A stretch of 64,000 nucleotides of DNA from Leifsonia shinshuensis (GTDB lineage Bacteria; Actinomycetota; Actinomycetes; Actinomycetales; Microbacteriaceae). The translations under genes were made by a program, and so were the position numbers. Positions 7,042 to 16,089 of the stretch are shown in pieces. Positions within the stretch are counted from its first letter, which is position 1; each line of letters opens with the position of its first letter. Below the pieces are notes generated by a model. That model saw only the letters and a list, made by a program, of their open reading frames with translations. It was not told where the DNA came from and did no database searches. The stretch covers positions 1,984,001-2,048,000 of the forward strand of contig NZ_JACCFL010000001.1 in assembly GCF_013410375.1 (NCBI RefSeq), given 5' to 3'.

Positions 7042-8613
7042 ATGTCCGCTGACCGCCGCCGGGGGCCCCGGCTCAGCCTGCCCGCCCGCGTCGTCCGCAC
7101 GGACGAGGCGGTGGCCCGCAGCATCGATCGCCGCACGACCGGACCGGCCGCCGACCGGTTCTGGCGCCTGCTCAGCGGCGCCGCCGACCACGGCAAGCTC
7201 TGGTTCGCCGCCGCCGGGGTGCTCGTCGCGCTCGGCAAGCCGCGCGCGGCGGCCCGCGGCCTGGTCTCGCTCGGGGTCGCCAGCCTGGTCGCCAACGTGG
7301 TGGGCAAGCGGCTCGTCGGCGGCGAACGGCCCGCGCCGGCCTCCATCCCGGTCGCGCGGCGGCTGGACCGCTCGCCGACGTCCCCGTCGTTCCCGTCCGG
7401 CCACACCGCGAGCGCCGTCGCCTTCGCGACCGGTGTCGCGCTCGACGCGCCGGCCGCGGGCGCCGCCCTGGCGCCGCTCGCCGCCGGCGTCGGCTACTCC
7501 CGGCTGCACACCGGGGCGCACTGGTTCTCCGACGTCGTCGGAGGAGCCGCGATCGGGGCCGGCGCCGCGGTGCTGGTGAAGGCCGTCGGTCCGGCGCTCC
7601 GGAGTCTGCGCCCGGTCGTGCGCCCCGGAGCCCCCACGGCGCAGACCGCCGAGCTGCCCGTGCTCCCGCGCGGCGCCGGCGCGTTCATCGTCGTCAACCC
7701 GGGCTCGGGCGCCGGCCTCGACCGGCCGGACCCGCGCCGGCTGCTCGCGGAGCGGTTCCCCGAGGCCCGCGTCCACGAGCTCCAGGAGGGCGACGACATC
7801 GCCGCGCTGGTGCAGGAGCGACTCGGCTCGGCCGAGCCGCCGCGGGTGCTCGGCGTCTCCGGAGGTGACGGCACGGTGGCCGCGATGGCCCACGAGGCGC
7901 GGCTCGCCGGCCTGCCCCTGCTCGTGCTCCCCGGCGGCACGTTCAACCACTTCGCCAAGGCGATCGGGGCCGACATCCTGGAGGTCGCGCTCGACGCGTT
8001 CGCGGCGGGCACGGGACGGCGCGTGGACGTCGCCGAGTTGCGGCTCCCGGCCGGCGGCGACGGCGAGAGCGTGACACGCACCGTCCTCAACACATCCTCC
8101 GTCGGCGTCTACCCGGCCTTCGTGGCCGAGCGGGAGCGGCACCAGGGCCGCTGGGGCAAACCGCTCGCGGCCGTGATCGCGGCGATCCGGGTGGTGCGGA
8201 AGAGCACGCCGATCGAGCTGGAGGTCGACGGCCGTTCCCGGTCGGTCTGGTCGGTCTTCGTCGGGGTGGACCGCTACTACCCGGTCACCGTCGCCCCGAT
8301 CGAACGCCGGCGGCTCGACGACGGCCTGCTCGACATCCGCATCCTCGCCGCCGGCCGGAAGCCGAAGACCCGCGGCGCGATCGCGCTCGCGTTCGGCGGC
8401 CGCACCGACGCGCTGGTGGCGCGGCTCCCCTTCCTGCAGGGGCCGCCGGTGATCGACGGCTTCACCGCGGAGCGGATCTCCCTCCGCCGACGCGACGTGG
8501 ACCCGGGCTACGCCCACGACGGCGAGGCCTCCACCACGACGCCCGGCGACGGGTTGGAGCTGCGCATCCTGCCCGCGGCGCTCGCCGTGTACGCGCCGGT
8601 CAGCTCTCCTTGA
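7042..8613 (+). CDS. PAP2 phosphatase / diacylglycerol kinase fusion
   Basis: 523 aa from ATG 7042 (a TTG at 7033 is the alternative). Residues 1-190 carry the three PAP2 phosphatase motifs: K89 to R96-P97 (KRLVGGERP), PSGH at 118-121 and SR at 153-154 with H160 and D164. Residues about 220-520 form a diacylglycerol/sphingosine kinase catalytic domain with VVNPGSG, GGDGT at 274-278 and LPGGTFNHFAK. Such fusions are known in actinobacteria. The chemistry suggests dephosphorylation and re-phosphorylation of a lipid or polyprenyl substrate at the membrane, but the true substrate cannot be read here. Its 3' end overlaps the convergent ligD by 14 bp. Confidence 0.88.
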   Translation: MSADRRRGPRLSLPARVVRTDEAVARSIDRRTTGPAADRFWRLLSGAADHGKLWFAAAGVLVALGKPRAAARGLVSLGVASLVANVVGKRLVGGERPAPASIPVARRLDRSPTSPSFPSGHTASAVAFATGVALDAPAAGAALAPLAAGVGYSRLHTGAHWFSDVVGGAAIGAGAAVLVKAVGPALRSLRPVVRPGAPTAQTAELPVLPRGAGAFIVVNPGSGAGLDRPDPRRLLAERFPEARVHELQEGDDIAALVQERLGSAEPPRVLGVSGGDGTVAAMAHEARLAGLPLLVLPGGTFNHFAKAIGADILEVALDAFAAGTGRRVDVAELRLPAGGDGESVTRTVLNTSSVGVYPAFVAERERHQGRWGKPLAAVIAAIRVVRKSTPIELEVDGRSRSVWSVFVGVDRYYPVTVAPIERRRLDDGLLDIRILAAGRKPKTRGAIALAFGGRTDALVARLPFLQGPPVIDGFTAERISLRRRDVDPGYAHDGEASTTTPGDGLELRILPAALAVYAPVSSP

Positions 8614-11065
8614 CCACCTGATCCACGCGCTTGTCCGGCCGGAGCCCGCGCCAGGACGGCTGGCGCAGCCGGTCGGTGCCGGTCCACTCGGCGAACTCGA
8701 CCTCCCCGACGTACTCCGGCCGCACCCAGTGCGCGCCGCGCGCGTCGAGCGACGGGACACCCGTCAGCGGGGGAGTCGTGCGCGGGTGCGCGGCCAGCTT
8801 CTTCGCCAGGTCGTCCAGCATCGCGTCGGTGAAGCCGGTGCCCACCTTGCCGACGTAGCGGAGCCCGTCGCCGTCCGGGATGCCCAGCAGCAGCGCGCCG
8901 ATGCCGTTCGCCCGGCGGCCGTTGCCGGGGGTCCAGCCGCCGATGACGACCTCCTGCGTCAGGTGGTGCTTGATCTTGATCCAGGTGCGGGAGCGCCGGC
9001 CGGTCGCGTACGTGCCGTCGCGCTGCTTGGCCATCACGCCCTCCAGGCCCAGCTCGCGGGACGAGGAGATGGCGTGGTCGACGTCCCCGGCGAAGGCCGG
9101 CGGAACCTGCACCGGGTCGTCCTTCGGCGGACGCAGCGTGTCCTGCAGGGCGGCGCGGCGCTCGTCGTAGGTCTTCTTCCGGAGGTCCGTCCCGTCGAGC
9201 TCCAGCAGGTCGAAGACGAAGTAGTGGGCGGGCGCGCGCTCGGCCGCCGCGCGCACCTCCGCGGGACGGGTCAGTCCCATCCGGGTCTGCAGCAGGCCGA
9301 AGTCGGGGCGGCCCTGCGGGGTCAGCGTGACGATCTCGCCGTCGAGGACCAGGTCGTGGCCGTCCGCGAGCTCCACCAGCCCGGCGAGGTCGGGATAGGT
9401 GCCGGTGACGTCGTTGCCGTTGCGGGTGGTGAGGCGCATGGCGCCGTCCCGGACGACGGCGATGGCGCGGATGCCGTCCCACTTCATCTCGAACGCCCAC
9501 TCGGACTCGTCGTGGATGTCCGCGCGCGAGCCGAGGGTGGCGAGCATGGGGGAGATGGGGGCGTCGGTGATGGGCTTCGACTCCGCCGTGTGCTCGGGCT
9601 TCGCCGCACTCTCGGGCTTCGCCGTGGCCTTCTTCTTCGGTGTCGTCGTCGCCGCTCCCGCGTCCTTCATCAGGTGGATCAGCCAGTTCTTCTCGTCGCC
9701 GCCCTGCTTCGTGGCGATGAGGGCGAACTTCCGCGGCTCGCCGCCGAGGCCGCCGTCGGGCTGCCCGTGCAGGGTGGCGATCACCTCGTCGTCCCGCCAC
9801 TTCTCCAGCTCGTACTCGCCGTGGTCCCAGATGTCGACGTGCCCTGCGCCGTACTCGCCGTGCGGGATGTCGCCGGCGAACGTGCCGTACTCCAGCGGGT
9901 GGTCCTCCACGTGCACGGCGAGGTGGTTCTGCTTCGGGTCGGTCGGCGGTCCCTTCGGCAGCGCCCAGCTCACCAGCACGCCGTCGTGCTGCAGCCGGAA
10001 GTCCCAGTGCAGCCGACGGGCGTGGTGCTCCTGGATGACGAACGAGCGTCCGTCGACGGCGTCCGGGCTGACCGACGGCACCGGCTCGGGCGTCTTGTCG
10101 GCGTCGCGCTTGGAGCGGTAGGTGGTGAGCCGGTCGGTCTCCGCCGCGCTGATGCCGTCGGCCTCCGCCCGCCCCGCCGACAGGTCCGCCAACGGGTCGC
10201 CCCGGCGCTTCACCCGCTCCAGCACCTCCGGGTACTCCAGCTGCCGCAGATCTTTCGACGCCAGCTCCCGCCAGGTCCGCGGCGCCGCGACGGTCGGCCG
10301 GAACCGTCCGCGCAGCGAGTACGGCGCGATCGTCGTCTTGGCCCCGTTGTTCTGGCTCCAGTCGACCAGCACCTTGCCGGTGCGGAGCGCCTTCTTCATG
10401 TCGCTGACGACGAGGTCGGGGTGGTCGGCCTCCAGCGCCCGCGCCAGCTCGTGCGCCACCGCCGAGACCTGGTCGCTGGTCTGCGAGCCGTCGAGCGGCG
10501 CGTACAGGTGGATGCCCTTCGACCCGCTCGTGACCGGCAGCGGGTCGAGGCCCATATCGGCGAGGATGGCGCGGGCCAGCCGGGCGACCTCGGCGCAGTC
10601 CTGCAGCGTCGCGCCCTCGCCCGGGTCGAGGTCGAGCACCATCCGGTCCGGGTTGTGCCGCGCGTCGCCGCGCCCGACGCGCCACTGCGGCACGTGCAGT
10701 TCCAGCGAGGCGATCTGCGCGAGCCAGACGAGCGTCGCCCGGTCGTTCACCAGGGGATAGGTGTTCTCGCTGGTCTTGTGCCGGACGGTGCGCGTCTTCA
10801 CCCAGCCCGGAGTCGAGGCCGGGTCGAGGTTCTTCTGGAAGAACACCTCGCCGGGGTGCTCGGGCGTGCCGACGCCGTGCACCCAGCGCTTGCGTGTGGC
10901 GATGCGGTCGCGGGTGTGCGGGATCATCACGTCGGCGATCGCGTTGTAGTAGCCGATGACGTCGGCCTTGGTGGTGCCGGTCTCCGGGTACATGACCTTG
11001 TCGAGGTTCGTCAGCTTGAGCCGGTGGCCGTCGATCGAGACCGTCTCGGTGTCCTCCGCAACCAT
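8600..11065 (-). CDS. ligD: LigD, multifunctional ATP-dependent DNA ligase for end joining
   Basis: 821 aa from ATG 11065 (a GTG at 11071 is possible). The order is Pol-PE-Lig, as in M. tuberculosis LigD. The polymerase/primase domain (about 10-290) has the metal-binding DLD at 145-147. The 3'-phosphoesterase domain (about 340-470) has HHARRLHWDFRL with H348, H353 and D355, plus H385. A Lys/Ala-rich linker leads to the ligase domain (about 505-815) with the adenylated lysine in EMKWDG at K528. It repairs double-strand breaks with Ku, which is encoded divergently 148 bp away. All key residues are present. Confidence 0.96.
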   Translation of the reverse strand: MVAEDTETVSIDGHRLKLTNLDKVMYPETGTTKADVIGYYNAIADVMIPHTRDRIATRKRWVHGVGTPEHPGEVFFQKNLDPASTPGWVKTRTVRHKTSENTYPLVNDRATLVWLAQIASLELHVPQWRVGRGDARHNPDRMVLDLDPGEGATLQDCAEVARLARAILADMGLDPLPVTSGSKGIHLYAPLDGSQTSDQVSAVAHELARALEADHPDLVVSDMKKALRTGKVLVDWSQNNGAKTTIAPYSLRGRFRPTVAAPRTWRELASKDLRQLEYPEVLERVKRRGDPLADLSAGRAEADGISAAETDRLTTYRSKRDADKTPEPVPSVSPDAVDGRSFVIQEHHARRLHWDFRLQHDGVLVSWALPKGPPTDPKQNHLAVHVEDHPLEYGTFAGDIPHGEYGAGHVDIWDHGEYELEKWRDDEVIATLHGQPDGGLGGEPRKFALIATKQGGDEKNWLIHLMKDAGAATTTPKKKATAKPESAAKPEHTAESKPITDAPISPMLATLGSRADIHDESEWAFEMKWDGIRAIAVVRDGAMRLTTRNGNDVTGTYPDLAGLVELADGHDLVLDGEIVTLTPQGRPDFGLLQTRMGLTRPAEVRAAAERAPAHYFVFDLLELDGTDLRKKTYDERRAALQDTLRPPKDDPVQVPPAFAGDVDHAISSSRELGLEGVMAKQRDGTYATGRRSRTWIKIKHHLTQEVVIGGWTPGNGRRANGIGALLLGIPDGDGLRYVGKVGTGFTDAMLDDLAKKLAAHPRTTPPLTGVPSLDARGAHWVRPEYVGEVEFAEWTGTDRLRQPSWRGLRPDKRVDQVVKES

Positions 11066-11103
11066 GACCACACCGTACGCCGCCCCCAACCCCGCCGAGT
11101 AGA

Positions 11104-11168
11104 CCCGCGAGTACGCAGAAAATCAGGCGGAAACCGCCGAATCCGCAGATAATTCGCGTACTCGGCGG
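11104..11168. repeat. 65-bp three-arm palindromic element, copy A (ligD-ku intergenic)
   Basis: Arms CCCGCGAGTACGC (11104-11116), CCGCCGAATCCGC (11134-11146) and the inverted GCGTACTCGGCGG (11156-11168) are separated by 17 and 9 nt. The same geometry recurs at 31810-31874 (opposite orientation) and 45478-45542. Copy A has two mismatches in the central arm, so its stem is weakened. It lies between divergent genes, where a terminator would make little sense. Confidence 0.85.
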
Positions 11169-11213
11169 ATGGTGTGTGTTGAAATTGCGGGGCGGCGCGG
11201 ACACGATGGACCC

Positions 11214-12125
11214 ATGAGGGCCATATGGACGGGAGCCATCACCTTCGGGCTGGTCAATGTGCCGGTGAAGGTCTACAGCGCGACCGAGGACCACGACGTG
11301 GCGCTGCACCAGGTGCACGACGCCGACGGCGGGCGCATCCGGTACAAGCGCGTCTGCGAGATCGACGGCAAGACGATCCCGTACGAGCACATCGCCAAGG
11401 CGTACGACGACGGCGAGCGGACGGTGATCCTGACGCCGGAGGACCTGGAGTCGCTGCCCGCCGAGCGCAGCCGCGAGATCGACGTCGTGGAGTTCGTACC
11501 GAACGACCAGCTCGACCCGATCATGTTCGACCGCAGCTACTACCTGGAGCCGGACTCCAAGTCGCTGAAGGCCTACGCGCTGCTGCGGAAGACCCTGGAG
11601 GACGAGGACCGCACCGCGATCGTCAACTTCGCGCTGCGGCAGAAGACCCGGCTGGGCGCGCTCCGCGTGCGCGGCAACGTCCTGGTGCTGCAGACGATGC
11701 TGTGGCACGACGAGATCCGCGCCGCCGAGTTCCCCTCCCTGGAGACGACGCCGCGGATCACCGAGCGGGAGCTCTCGCTGTCCTCCGCCCTGATGGAGAG
11801 CTTCGCGGGGGACTTCGAGCCGGAGAAGTTCAGCGACGAGTACCAGGACGAGCTGCGCAAGCTGATCGACGCCAAGCTGGAGCAGGGCGAGAGCATCGAC
11901 ACCGCCGCCACCTTCGGCGAGGAGCAGGAGGAGGCCAAGAAGGGCGGCGGCGAGGTCATCGACCTGATGGAGGCGCTGCAGCGCAGCGTCGAGCGGAGCA
12001 GGGGAGGCGCCGCGAAGGACGCCGCAGAGAAGAAGCCGGCGGCGAAGGAGAAGAAGGCTCCGGCCAAGAAGACCGCGACGAAGACTCCAGCGAAGCCCGC
12101 GGCGAAGGCCAAGAAGCCCGCGTGA
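11214..12125 (+). CDS. ku: Ku, bacterial non-homologous end-joining DNA-end-binding protein
   Basis: 303 aa, ATG 11214. The N-terminus MRAIWTGAITFGLVNVPVKVY is the hallmark of bacterial Ku. The core beta-barrel domain runs to about 250 and is followed by a Lys/Ala/Pro tail of about 40 residues (KKPAAKEKKAPAKK) of the kind that in other bacterial Ku proteins binds DNA and lets the ring thread inward. It is divergent from ligD, so the pair makes a complete NHEJ module. The stop overlaps the GTG of the topoisomerase gene. Confidence 0.96.
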   Translation: MRAIWTGAITFGLVNVPVKVYSATEDHDVALHQVHDADGGRIRYKRVCEIDGKTIPYEHIAKAYDDGERTVILTPEDLESLPAERSREIDVVEFVPNDQLDPIMFDRSYYLEPDSKSLKAYALLRKTLEDEDRTAIVNFALRQKTRLGALRVRGNVLVLQTMLWHDEIRAAEFPSLETTPRITERELSLSSALMESFAGDFEPEKFSDEYQDELRKLIDAKLEQGESIDTAATFGEEQEEAKKGGGEVIDLMEALQRSVERSRGGAAKDAAEKKPAAKEKKAPAKKTATKTPAKPAAKAKKPA

Positions 12126-13087
12126 CGCGCCTGCGCCGCAGCGACCCCTCCGGGCCGGGCTATGCCCGCCGCAGCTCCGCGAAGGGTCCCGTGTACGAGG
12201 ACGAGGCGGGCAACCGCATCGTGGACGAGCGCGAGCTGGAGCGCATCCGCTCGCTCGTCATCCCGCCCGCGTGGAAGGACGTCTGGATCTCGCCGGACGC
12301 CCGCGGCCACATCCAGGCGGTCGGGACGGACGCCGCCGGCCGGCGGCAGTACCTCTACCACGAGTCCTGGCGGCTGCGGCAGGACCGGATCAAGTTCGAG
12401 CGCGCCGCCCAGCTCGCCGAGACGCTGCCCGGCGCTCGCCGCAAGGTCACGATGGACCTGCGGCAGGAGGGCTTCGGGCGCGACCGCATCCTGGCGGCGG
12501 CGTTCCGCATCATCGACCTCGGCAGCCTCCGGATCGGCAGCGAGGAGTACCTGCACGCCAACGGCAGCCGCGGCCTCACCACGCTGCTCTGCCGCCATGT
12601 CGCGATCGACGGCGACGAGGTCACCCTGACCTTCCCGGCGAAGTCGGCGCAGAAGTGGGCCAGCACGATCGAGGACGCCGACCTGGCCGCCCTGCTCGCG
12701 GAGATCGTGGCCGTGCGAGGCCAGCGGTCCCGGCTGCTGTCGTGGAAGGACGGCACCTGGCACACGATCCGCCCGGCGTCGCTGAACGAGTACATCCAGC
12801 GGCAGACCGGCGGCGAGTTCACGGCGAAGGACTTCCGGACCCTGCACGGCACGATCGTCGCGGCGGAGGCGCTCGCCGGGCTCGGGGTCGCCGACAAGGA
12901 GGCCCAGCGCGCGAAGCGGGTGACGGCCGCGGTCGCCGAAGCCGCGGACGCCCTCGGCAACACCCCGACGATCGCGCGCAACAGCTACATCGATCCGCGG
13001 GTGTTCGACCGCTACCGCGCCGGGGAGGTCATCGACGTCCGCCGCGGGCGCGCGCCGGAGCCCGCACTCCTGGAACTCCTGAGCTGA
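12122..13087 (+). CDS. DNA topoisomerase IB (poxvirus/bacterial type)
   Basis: 321 aa, GTG 12122 overlapping the ku stop (GTGA). It relaxes supercoils through a 3'-phosphotyrosine intermediate. The family pattern is visible in PPAWKDVWISPDARGHIQAVGTDAAGRRQY, in RIGSEEYLHANGSRGLTTL, and in the C-terminal NSYIDPRVF, whose Tyr (about residue 289) is the expected nucleophile. The AKDFRTLHGT block supplies the Arg/His of the active site. The tight overlap with ku suggests coupled translation and a link to break repair or to relief of torsion at ends; the link is inference. Confidence 0.92.
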   Translation: MTRLRRSDPSGPGYARRSSAKGPVYEDEAGNRIVDERELERIRSLVIPPAWKDVWISPDARGHIQAVGTDAAGRRQYLYHESWRLRQDRIKFERAAQLAETLPGARRKVTMDLRQEGFGRDRILAAAFRIIDLGSLRIGSEEYLHANGSRGLTTLLCRHVAIDGDEVTLTFPAKSAQKWASTIEDADLAALLAEIVAVRGQRSRLLSWKDGTWHTIRPASLNEYIQRQTGGEFTAKDFRTLHGTIVAAEALAGLGVADKEAQRAKRVTAAVAEAADALGNTPTIARNSYIDPRVFDRYRAGEVIDVRRGRAPEPALLELLS

Positions 13088-13105
13088 CGCGTCCGGCGTG
13101 ACGGC

Positions 13106-14659
13106 CTACCGCTTGGCCCCCGACTGCGCCGGCGTCTGGGCCGACAGCGGCGCCGCCACGTCCTCCAGCGACTTCCGCTCCGCGTCCACGCCGAGGAAGA
13201 GCTCGACCAGCCCGGCCGCGATCATCAGCCCGGCGCCCAGGTAGTAGCCGAACGCCACCGCCTGCACGCCGCCGCCGATCAGCTGGCCGAACAGGATCGG
13301 GCCGACGATGCCGCCCGCCGCGGTGCCGACCGCATAGAAGAACGCGATCGCCATCGCCCTGGTCTCCATCGGGAAGATCTCGCTCACCGTCAGGTAGGCC
13401 GCGCTGGCGCCCGCCGACGCGAAGAAGAAGACCACCATCCAGCAGGCCGTCAGCCAGACGGCGTCGAGCGCTCCGGCGGAGAACAGCAGCGCGGTCCCGA
13501 TCAGCAGCACGCCGGAGCCGACGTACGACAGCGTGATCATGAACCGCCGCCCGATCGAGTCGAACAGCCGCCCGAGCAGCAGCGGCCCGAGGAAGTTGCC
13601 GATCGCGATCGGGATCAGCGACCACGGCGCCACATCCGCGGGCACTTTGAGCAGGTTGGTCAGCACGAGCGCGTAGGTGAAGAACACGGCGTTGTAGAGG
13701 AACGCCTGCCCGACGAAGAGCGAGAGCCCCAGGATCGACCGTTTCGGGTACACCCGGACGCCGACCCGGATGATCTCGCCGAACCCCGTCGAGCGACGCT
13801 GATGGATCTCGATGGCCTTGTCGTCGGGGACGGACTCCAGCTGCGAGCCGGCCTCCTCCTCGATGCCCCGCTCGATCTCGGCGACCTCCTCCTCGGCCGC
13901 TCGGTCGCGGCCGTGGATGAACATCCACCGCGGCGACTCCGGCACGTTCCTGCGGACCAGCAGGATGACCAGGCCGAGCACCGCGCCCAGGCCGAAGGCG
14001 ATGCGCCAGCCGACGTTCGCCGGGAAGATGGCCGTGTTGAGCAGGAACACCGTCAGCACAGCGCCGAACGCGGTGCCGAGCCAGTACGAGCCGTTGATGG
14101 CGAGGTCCACGACCCCGCGACGGCGCGCGGGGATGAGCTCGTCGATCGCGGAGTTGATCGCCGCGTACTCGCCGCCGATGCCCGCGCCGGTGAAGAACCG
14201 GAACACGAAGAACATCCACGGCGCGACCGAGAAGGCCGTGAGCACGGTCGCGAGCAGATACAGCCCGAGCGTGACGATGAAGAGCTTCTTCCGGCCGAAC
14301 CGGTCGGTCAGGTAGCCGAACACCAGGGAGCCGGTGCAGGCGCCCGCGACGTAGATCGCGGCCGCGAGCCCGACCTGCGCGGTCGTGAGCCCGAGGCCGG
14401 ACGACGGCTCGGTGAGGCGGCTGGCGATCGCGCCGACGATGGTGACCTCGAGGCCGTCGAGGATCCAGACCGTCCCGAGGCCGACGACGACGAGCCAGTG
14501 GAAGTGGGACCAGGGCAGGCGGTCCAGCCGCGCGGGGATGGTGGTGCGGATGGTGCGGAGCCCGGTGCCGCGCTGCCCGGTGGCTCGCTGTCCTGTGGTT
14601 CGCTGCCCTGTGGCTCCCTGTCCTGGGGGCAGCTGGGAATCCGATGTGTGCTCGCTCAT
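13106..14659 (-). CDS. MFS transporter, sugar-porter type
   Basis: 517 aa from ATG 14659 (an upstream start at 14728 is possible but less likely). It has about 12 hydrophobic segments, the MFS loop motif FGYLTDRFGRKK after helix 2, RFFTGAGIGGEYAAIN in helix 4-5 and the sugar-porter mark PESPRWMF. A long charged central loop (about residues 255-305) separates the two halves. The first 35 residues are hydrophilic and contain a 15-bp tandem array encoding (A/T)TGQ(R/G) units, listed separately. The substrate may be a sugar or aromatic acid and cannot be decided. It converges on the topoisomerase gene. Confidence 0.85.
   Translation of the reverse strand: MSEHTSDSQLPPGQGATGQRTTGQRATGQRGTGLRTIRTTIPARLDRLPWSHFHWLVVVGLGTVWILDGLEVTIVGAIASRLTEPSSGLGLTTAQVGLAAAIYVAGACTGSLVFGYLTDRFGRKKLFIVTLGLYLLATVLTAFSVAPWMFFVFRFFTGAGIGGEYAAINSAIDELIPARRRGVVDLAINGSYWLGTAFGAVLTVFLLNTAIFPANVGWRIAFGLGAVLGLVILLVRRNVPESPRWMFIHGRDRAAEEEVAEIERGIEEEAGSQLESVPDDKAIEIHQRRSTGFGEIIRVGVRVYPKRSILGLSLFVGQAFLYNAVFFTYALVLTNLLKVPADVAPWSLIPIAIGNFLGPLLLGRLFDSIGRRFMITLSYVGSGVLLIGTALLFSAGALDAVWLTACWMVVFFFASAGASAAYLTVSEIFPMETRAMAIAFFYAVGTAAGGIVGPILFGQLIGGGVQAVAFGYYLGAGLMIAAGLVELFLGVDAERKSLEDVAAPLSAQTPAQSGAKR
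14571..14630. repeat. 15-bp tandem array, four units, in the MFS N-terminal coding region
   Basis: Units CGCTGCCCGGTGGCT, CGCTGTCCTGTGGTT, CGCTGCCCTGTGGCT and CCCTGTCCTGGGGGC follow each other without gaps. On the minus strand they encode ATGQR, TTGQR, ATGQR and ATGQG-like pentapeptides in frame, so copy-number change would lengthen or shorten the N-terminal tail without a frameshift. Confidence 0.8.
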
Positions 14660-14851
14660 CTTCAGGACAGTACGAGCCTCCGCATCTCCCGACAGGCCCT
14701 TGACAACCGAGTATTTGCGAGAAAGCAAGCGACACGCCTAGCGAGTCGTATCACGGCTGTCAACCCCTTGTTGGGGTAGTGAGCAATCTGACACCGTTGA
14801 CTTCCGAATCGAGGCAGAAAACACCTGCGCACGACGGAATGGGATGACACG

Positions 14852-15763
14852 ATGACGACGCTCGAAGTGACCAATGATCCAGTTCGCGACTACCTCAATT
14901 CGATCGGGAGGACCCGCCTGCTGACGGCGGACGAGGAAGTCGCCCTGGCCAAGCGGATCGAGATCGGCGTGCTCGCGGGCGAGCGGCTCGCGACGCGCCC
15001 CGGCCTCACCCCGCGCGAGAAGCGCGAGCTGCAGTACCTGGCCGACGACGGCAAGCGCGCCTTCGAGCGCTTCATCGAGGCGAACCTGCGCCTCGTCGTG
15101 AGCATCGCGAAGCGCTACGCCGGCCGCGGGCTCGCGGTCATGGACCTGATCCAGGAGGGCAACCTGGGCCTGGTGCGCGCGGTCGAGAAGTTCGACTACC
15201 GCACCGGCAACAAGTTCTCCACCTACGCGACCTGGTGGATCCGCCAGTCGATCCTCCGCGGCATCGCCGACACCGCCCGGCTGATCCGGATCCCGGTGCA
15301 CACCGTCGAGAAGATCGACAAGCTGGACCGCATCCGCCGCGACCTGGGCGGGGAGCTGGGCCGCACGCCGACGCTGGAGGAGCTGGCGGAGGCCGCCAAC
15401 CTGACGCCGGCCGAGGTGCACAAGCTGCGCATGAGCGACTCGGAGACCGTGTCGCTGGCCGTGCCGGTCGGCGAGAACGAGGGCGCCGAGCTCGGTGACC
15501 TGATCGAGGACGGCGACGCCCCCGGCCCGTCGGAGTCGGTCGAGGTCGAGTTCCGCCACCGCGACCTGGAGGAGCGCCTCCGCGAGCTGCCGCCGCGGGA
15601 CGCGAAGGTCGTCCGGATGCGCTTCGGGCTCGACGGCCAGAAGCCGATGACCCTCGACGAGGTCGGCGCCGTCTACGGCATCACCCGGGAGCGAGTGCGC
15701 CAGCTGGAGACGCGCAGCCTCAAGCGCCTGCGCTGCCCCGAACTGCTCGAGTACCTGCGCTGA
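14852..15763 (+). CDS. RNA polymerase sigma-70 group 2 factor (SigB/HrdD-like)
   Basis: 303 aa, ATG 14852. Region 1.2 (DPVRDYLNSIGRTRLLTADEE) is at the N-terminus. Region 2 shows NLRLVVSIAKRYAGRGL, DLIQEGNLGLVRAVEKFDY and FSTYATWWIRQ; region 3 starts at IRIPVHTVEKI; region 4.2 ends with VYGITRERVRQLETRSLKRLR. The short N-terminus without a region 1.1 indicates a non-essential, principal-like sigma factor rather than the housekeeping one. It stands alone after a 192-bp intergenic region that holds a small hairpin (ACCCC/GGGGT, 14763-14777) and a TTGACT hexamer (14797) without a convincing -10. Confidence 0.92.
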   Translation: MTTLEVTNDPVRDYLNSIGRTRLLTADEEVALAKRIEIGVLAGERLATRPGLTPREKRELQYLADDGKRAFERFIEANLRLVVSIAKRYAGRGLAVMDLIQEGNLGLVRAVEKFDYRTGNKFSTYATWWIRQSILRGIADTARLIRIPVHTVEKIDKLDRIRRDLGGELGRTPTLEELAEAANLTPAEVHKLRMSDSETVSLAVPVGENEGAELGDLIEDGDAPGPSESVEVEFRHRDLEERLRELPPRDAKVVRMRFGLDGQKPMTLDEVGAVYGITRERVRQLETRSLKRLRCPELLEYLR

Positions 15764-15786
15764 GCGCGGAGCCGGATAGGCACAGG

Positions 15787-15821
15787 GGAGCCCCGGGCTC
15801 CGGCTGAGGCGAACTCAGCCG
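15787..15821. terminator. paired hairpins between the convergent sigma factor gene and the small acidic protein gene
   Basis: GGAGCC/GGCTCC (15787-15801, loop CCG) is immediately followed by the perfect 8-bp stem CGGCTGAG/CTCAGCCG (15801-15821, loop GCGAA). The second contains the minus-strand stop codon. The position, 23 bp after the sigma stop, suits a bidirectional terminator. There is no T tract. Confidence 0.5.
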
Positions 15822-16000
15822 AGCGCGGGGTTCTCGTGTTCCGCGACCGCTTGGTCGAACGGGATGTCGCCGGGGTGGTCCCCCGGGGCGGCCTCGTCGG
15901 CGCCGGCCGCCGCGTCGGCGGGAGCCGTGACGGTCTCCGCCACAGGCGCTTCCGCCGGAGGGGCGGCGGCGACGACGGGTTCTTCTGATTCCGGTGCCAT
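15815..16000 (-). CDS. small acidic Ala/Pro-rich protein, unknown function
   Basis: 61 aa from ATG 16000, chosen because GGAGG lies four bases upstream; an ATG at 16021 would add 7 residues. Composition is Ala, Glu, Pro and Asp rich (SEEPVVAAAPPAEAPVAE) and ends HPGDIPFDQAVAEHENPALG. It has no membrane segment and looks disordered except perhaps for the last 20 residues. I do not recognise a family. The good ribosome site supports expression. Confidence 0.55.
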   Translation of the reverse strand: MAPESEEPVVAAAPPAEAPVAETVTAPADAAAGADEAAPGDHPGDIPFDQAVAEHENPALG

Positions 16001-16089
16001 GGCGCCTCCACTTCTTGCCATGCTCCTGCCACAACACTAGGTGTGTGCCGAAGCCCGATCAAGCATGGCTGAGCTTCTCTCAGCGAGTT

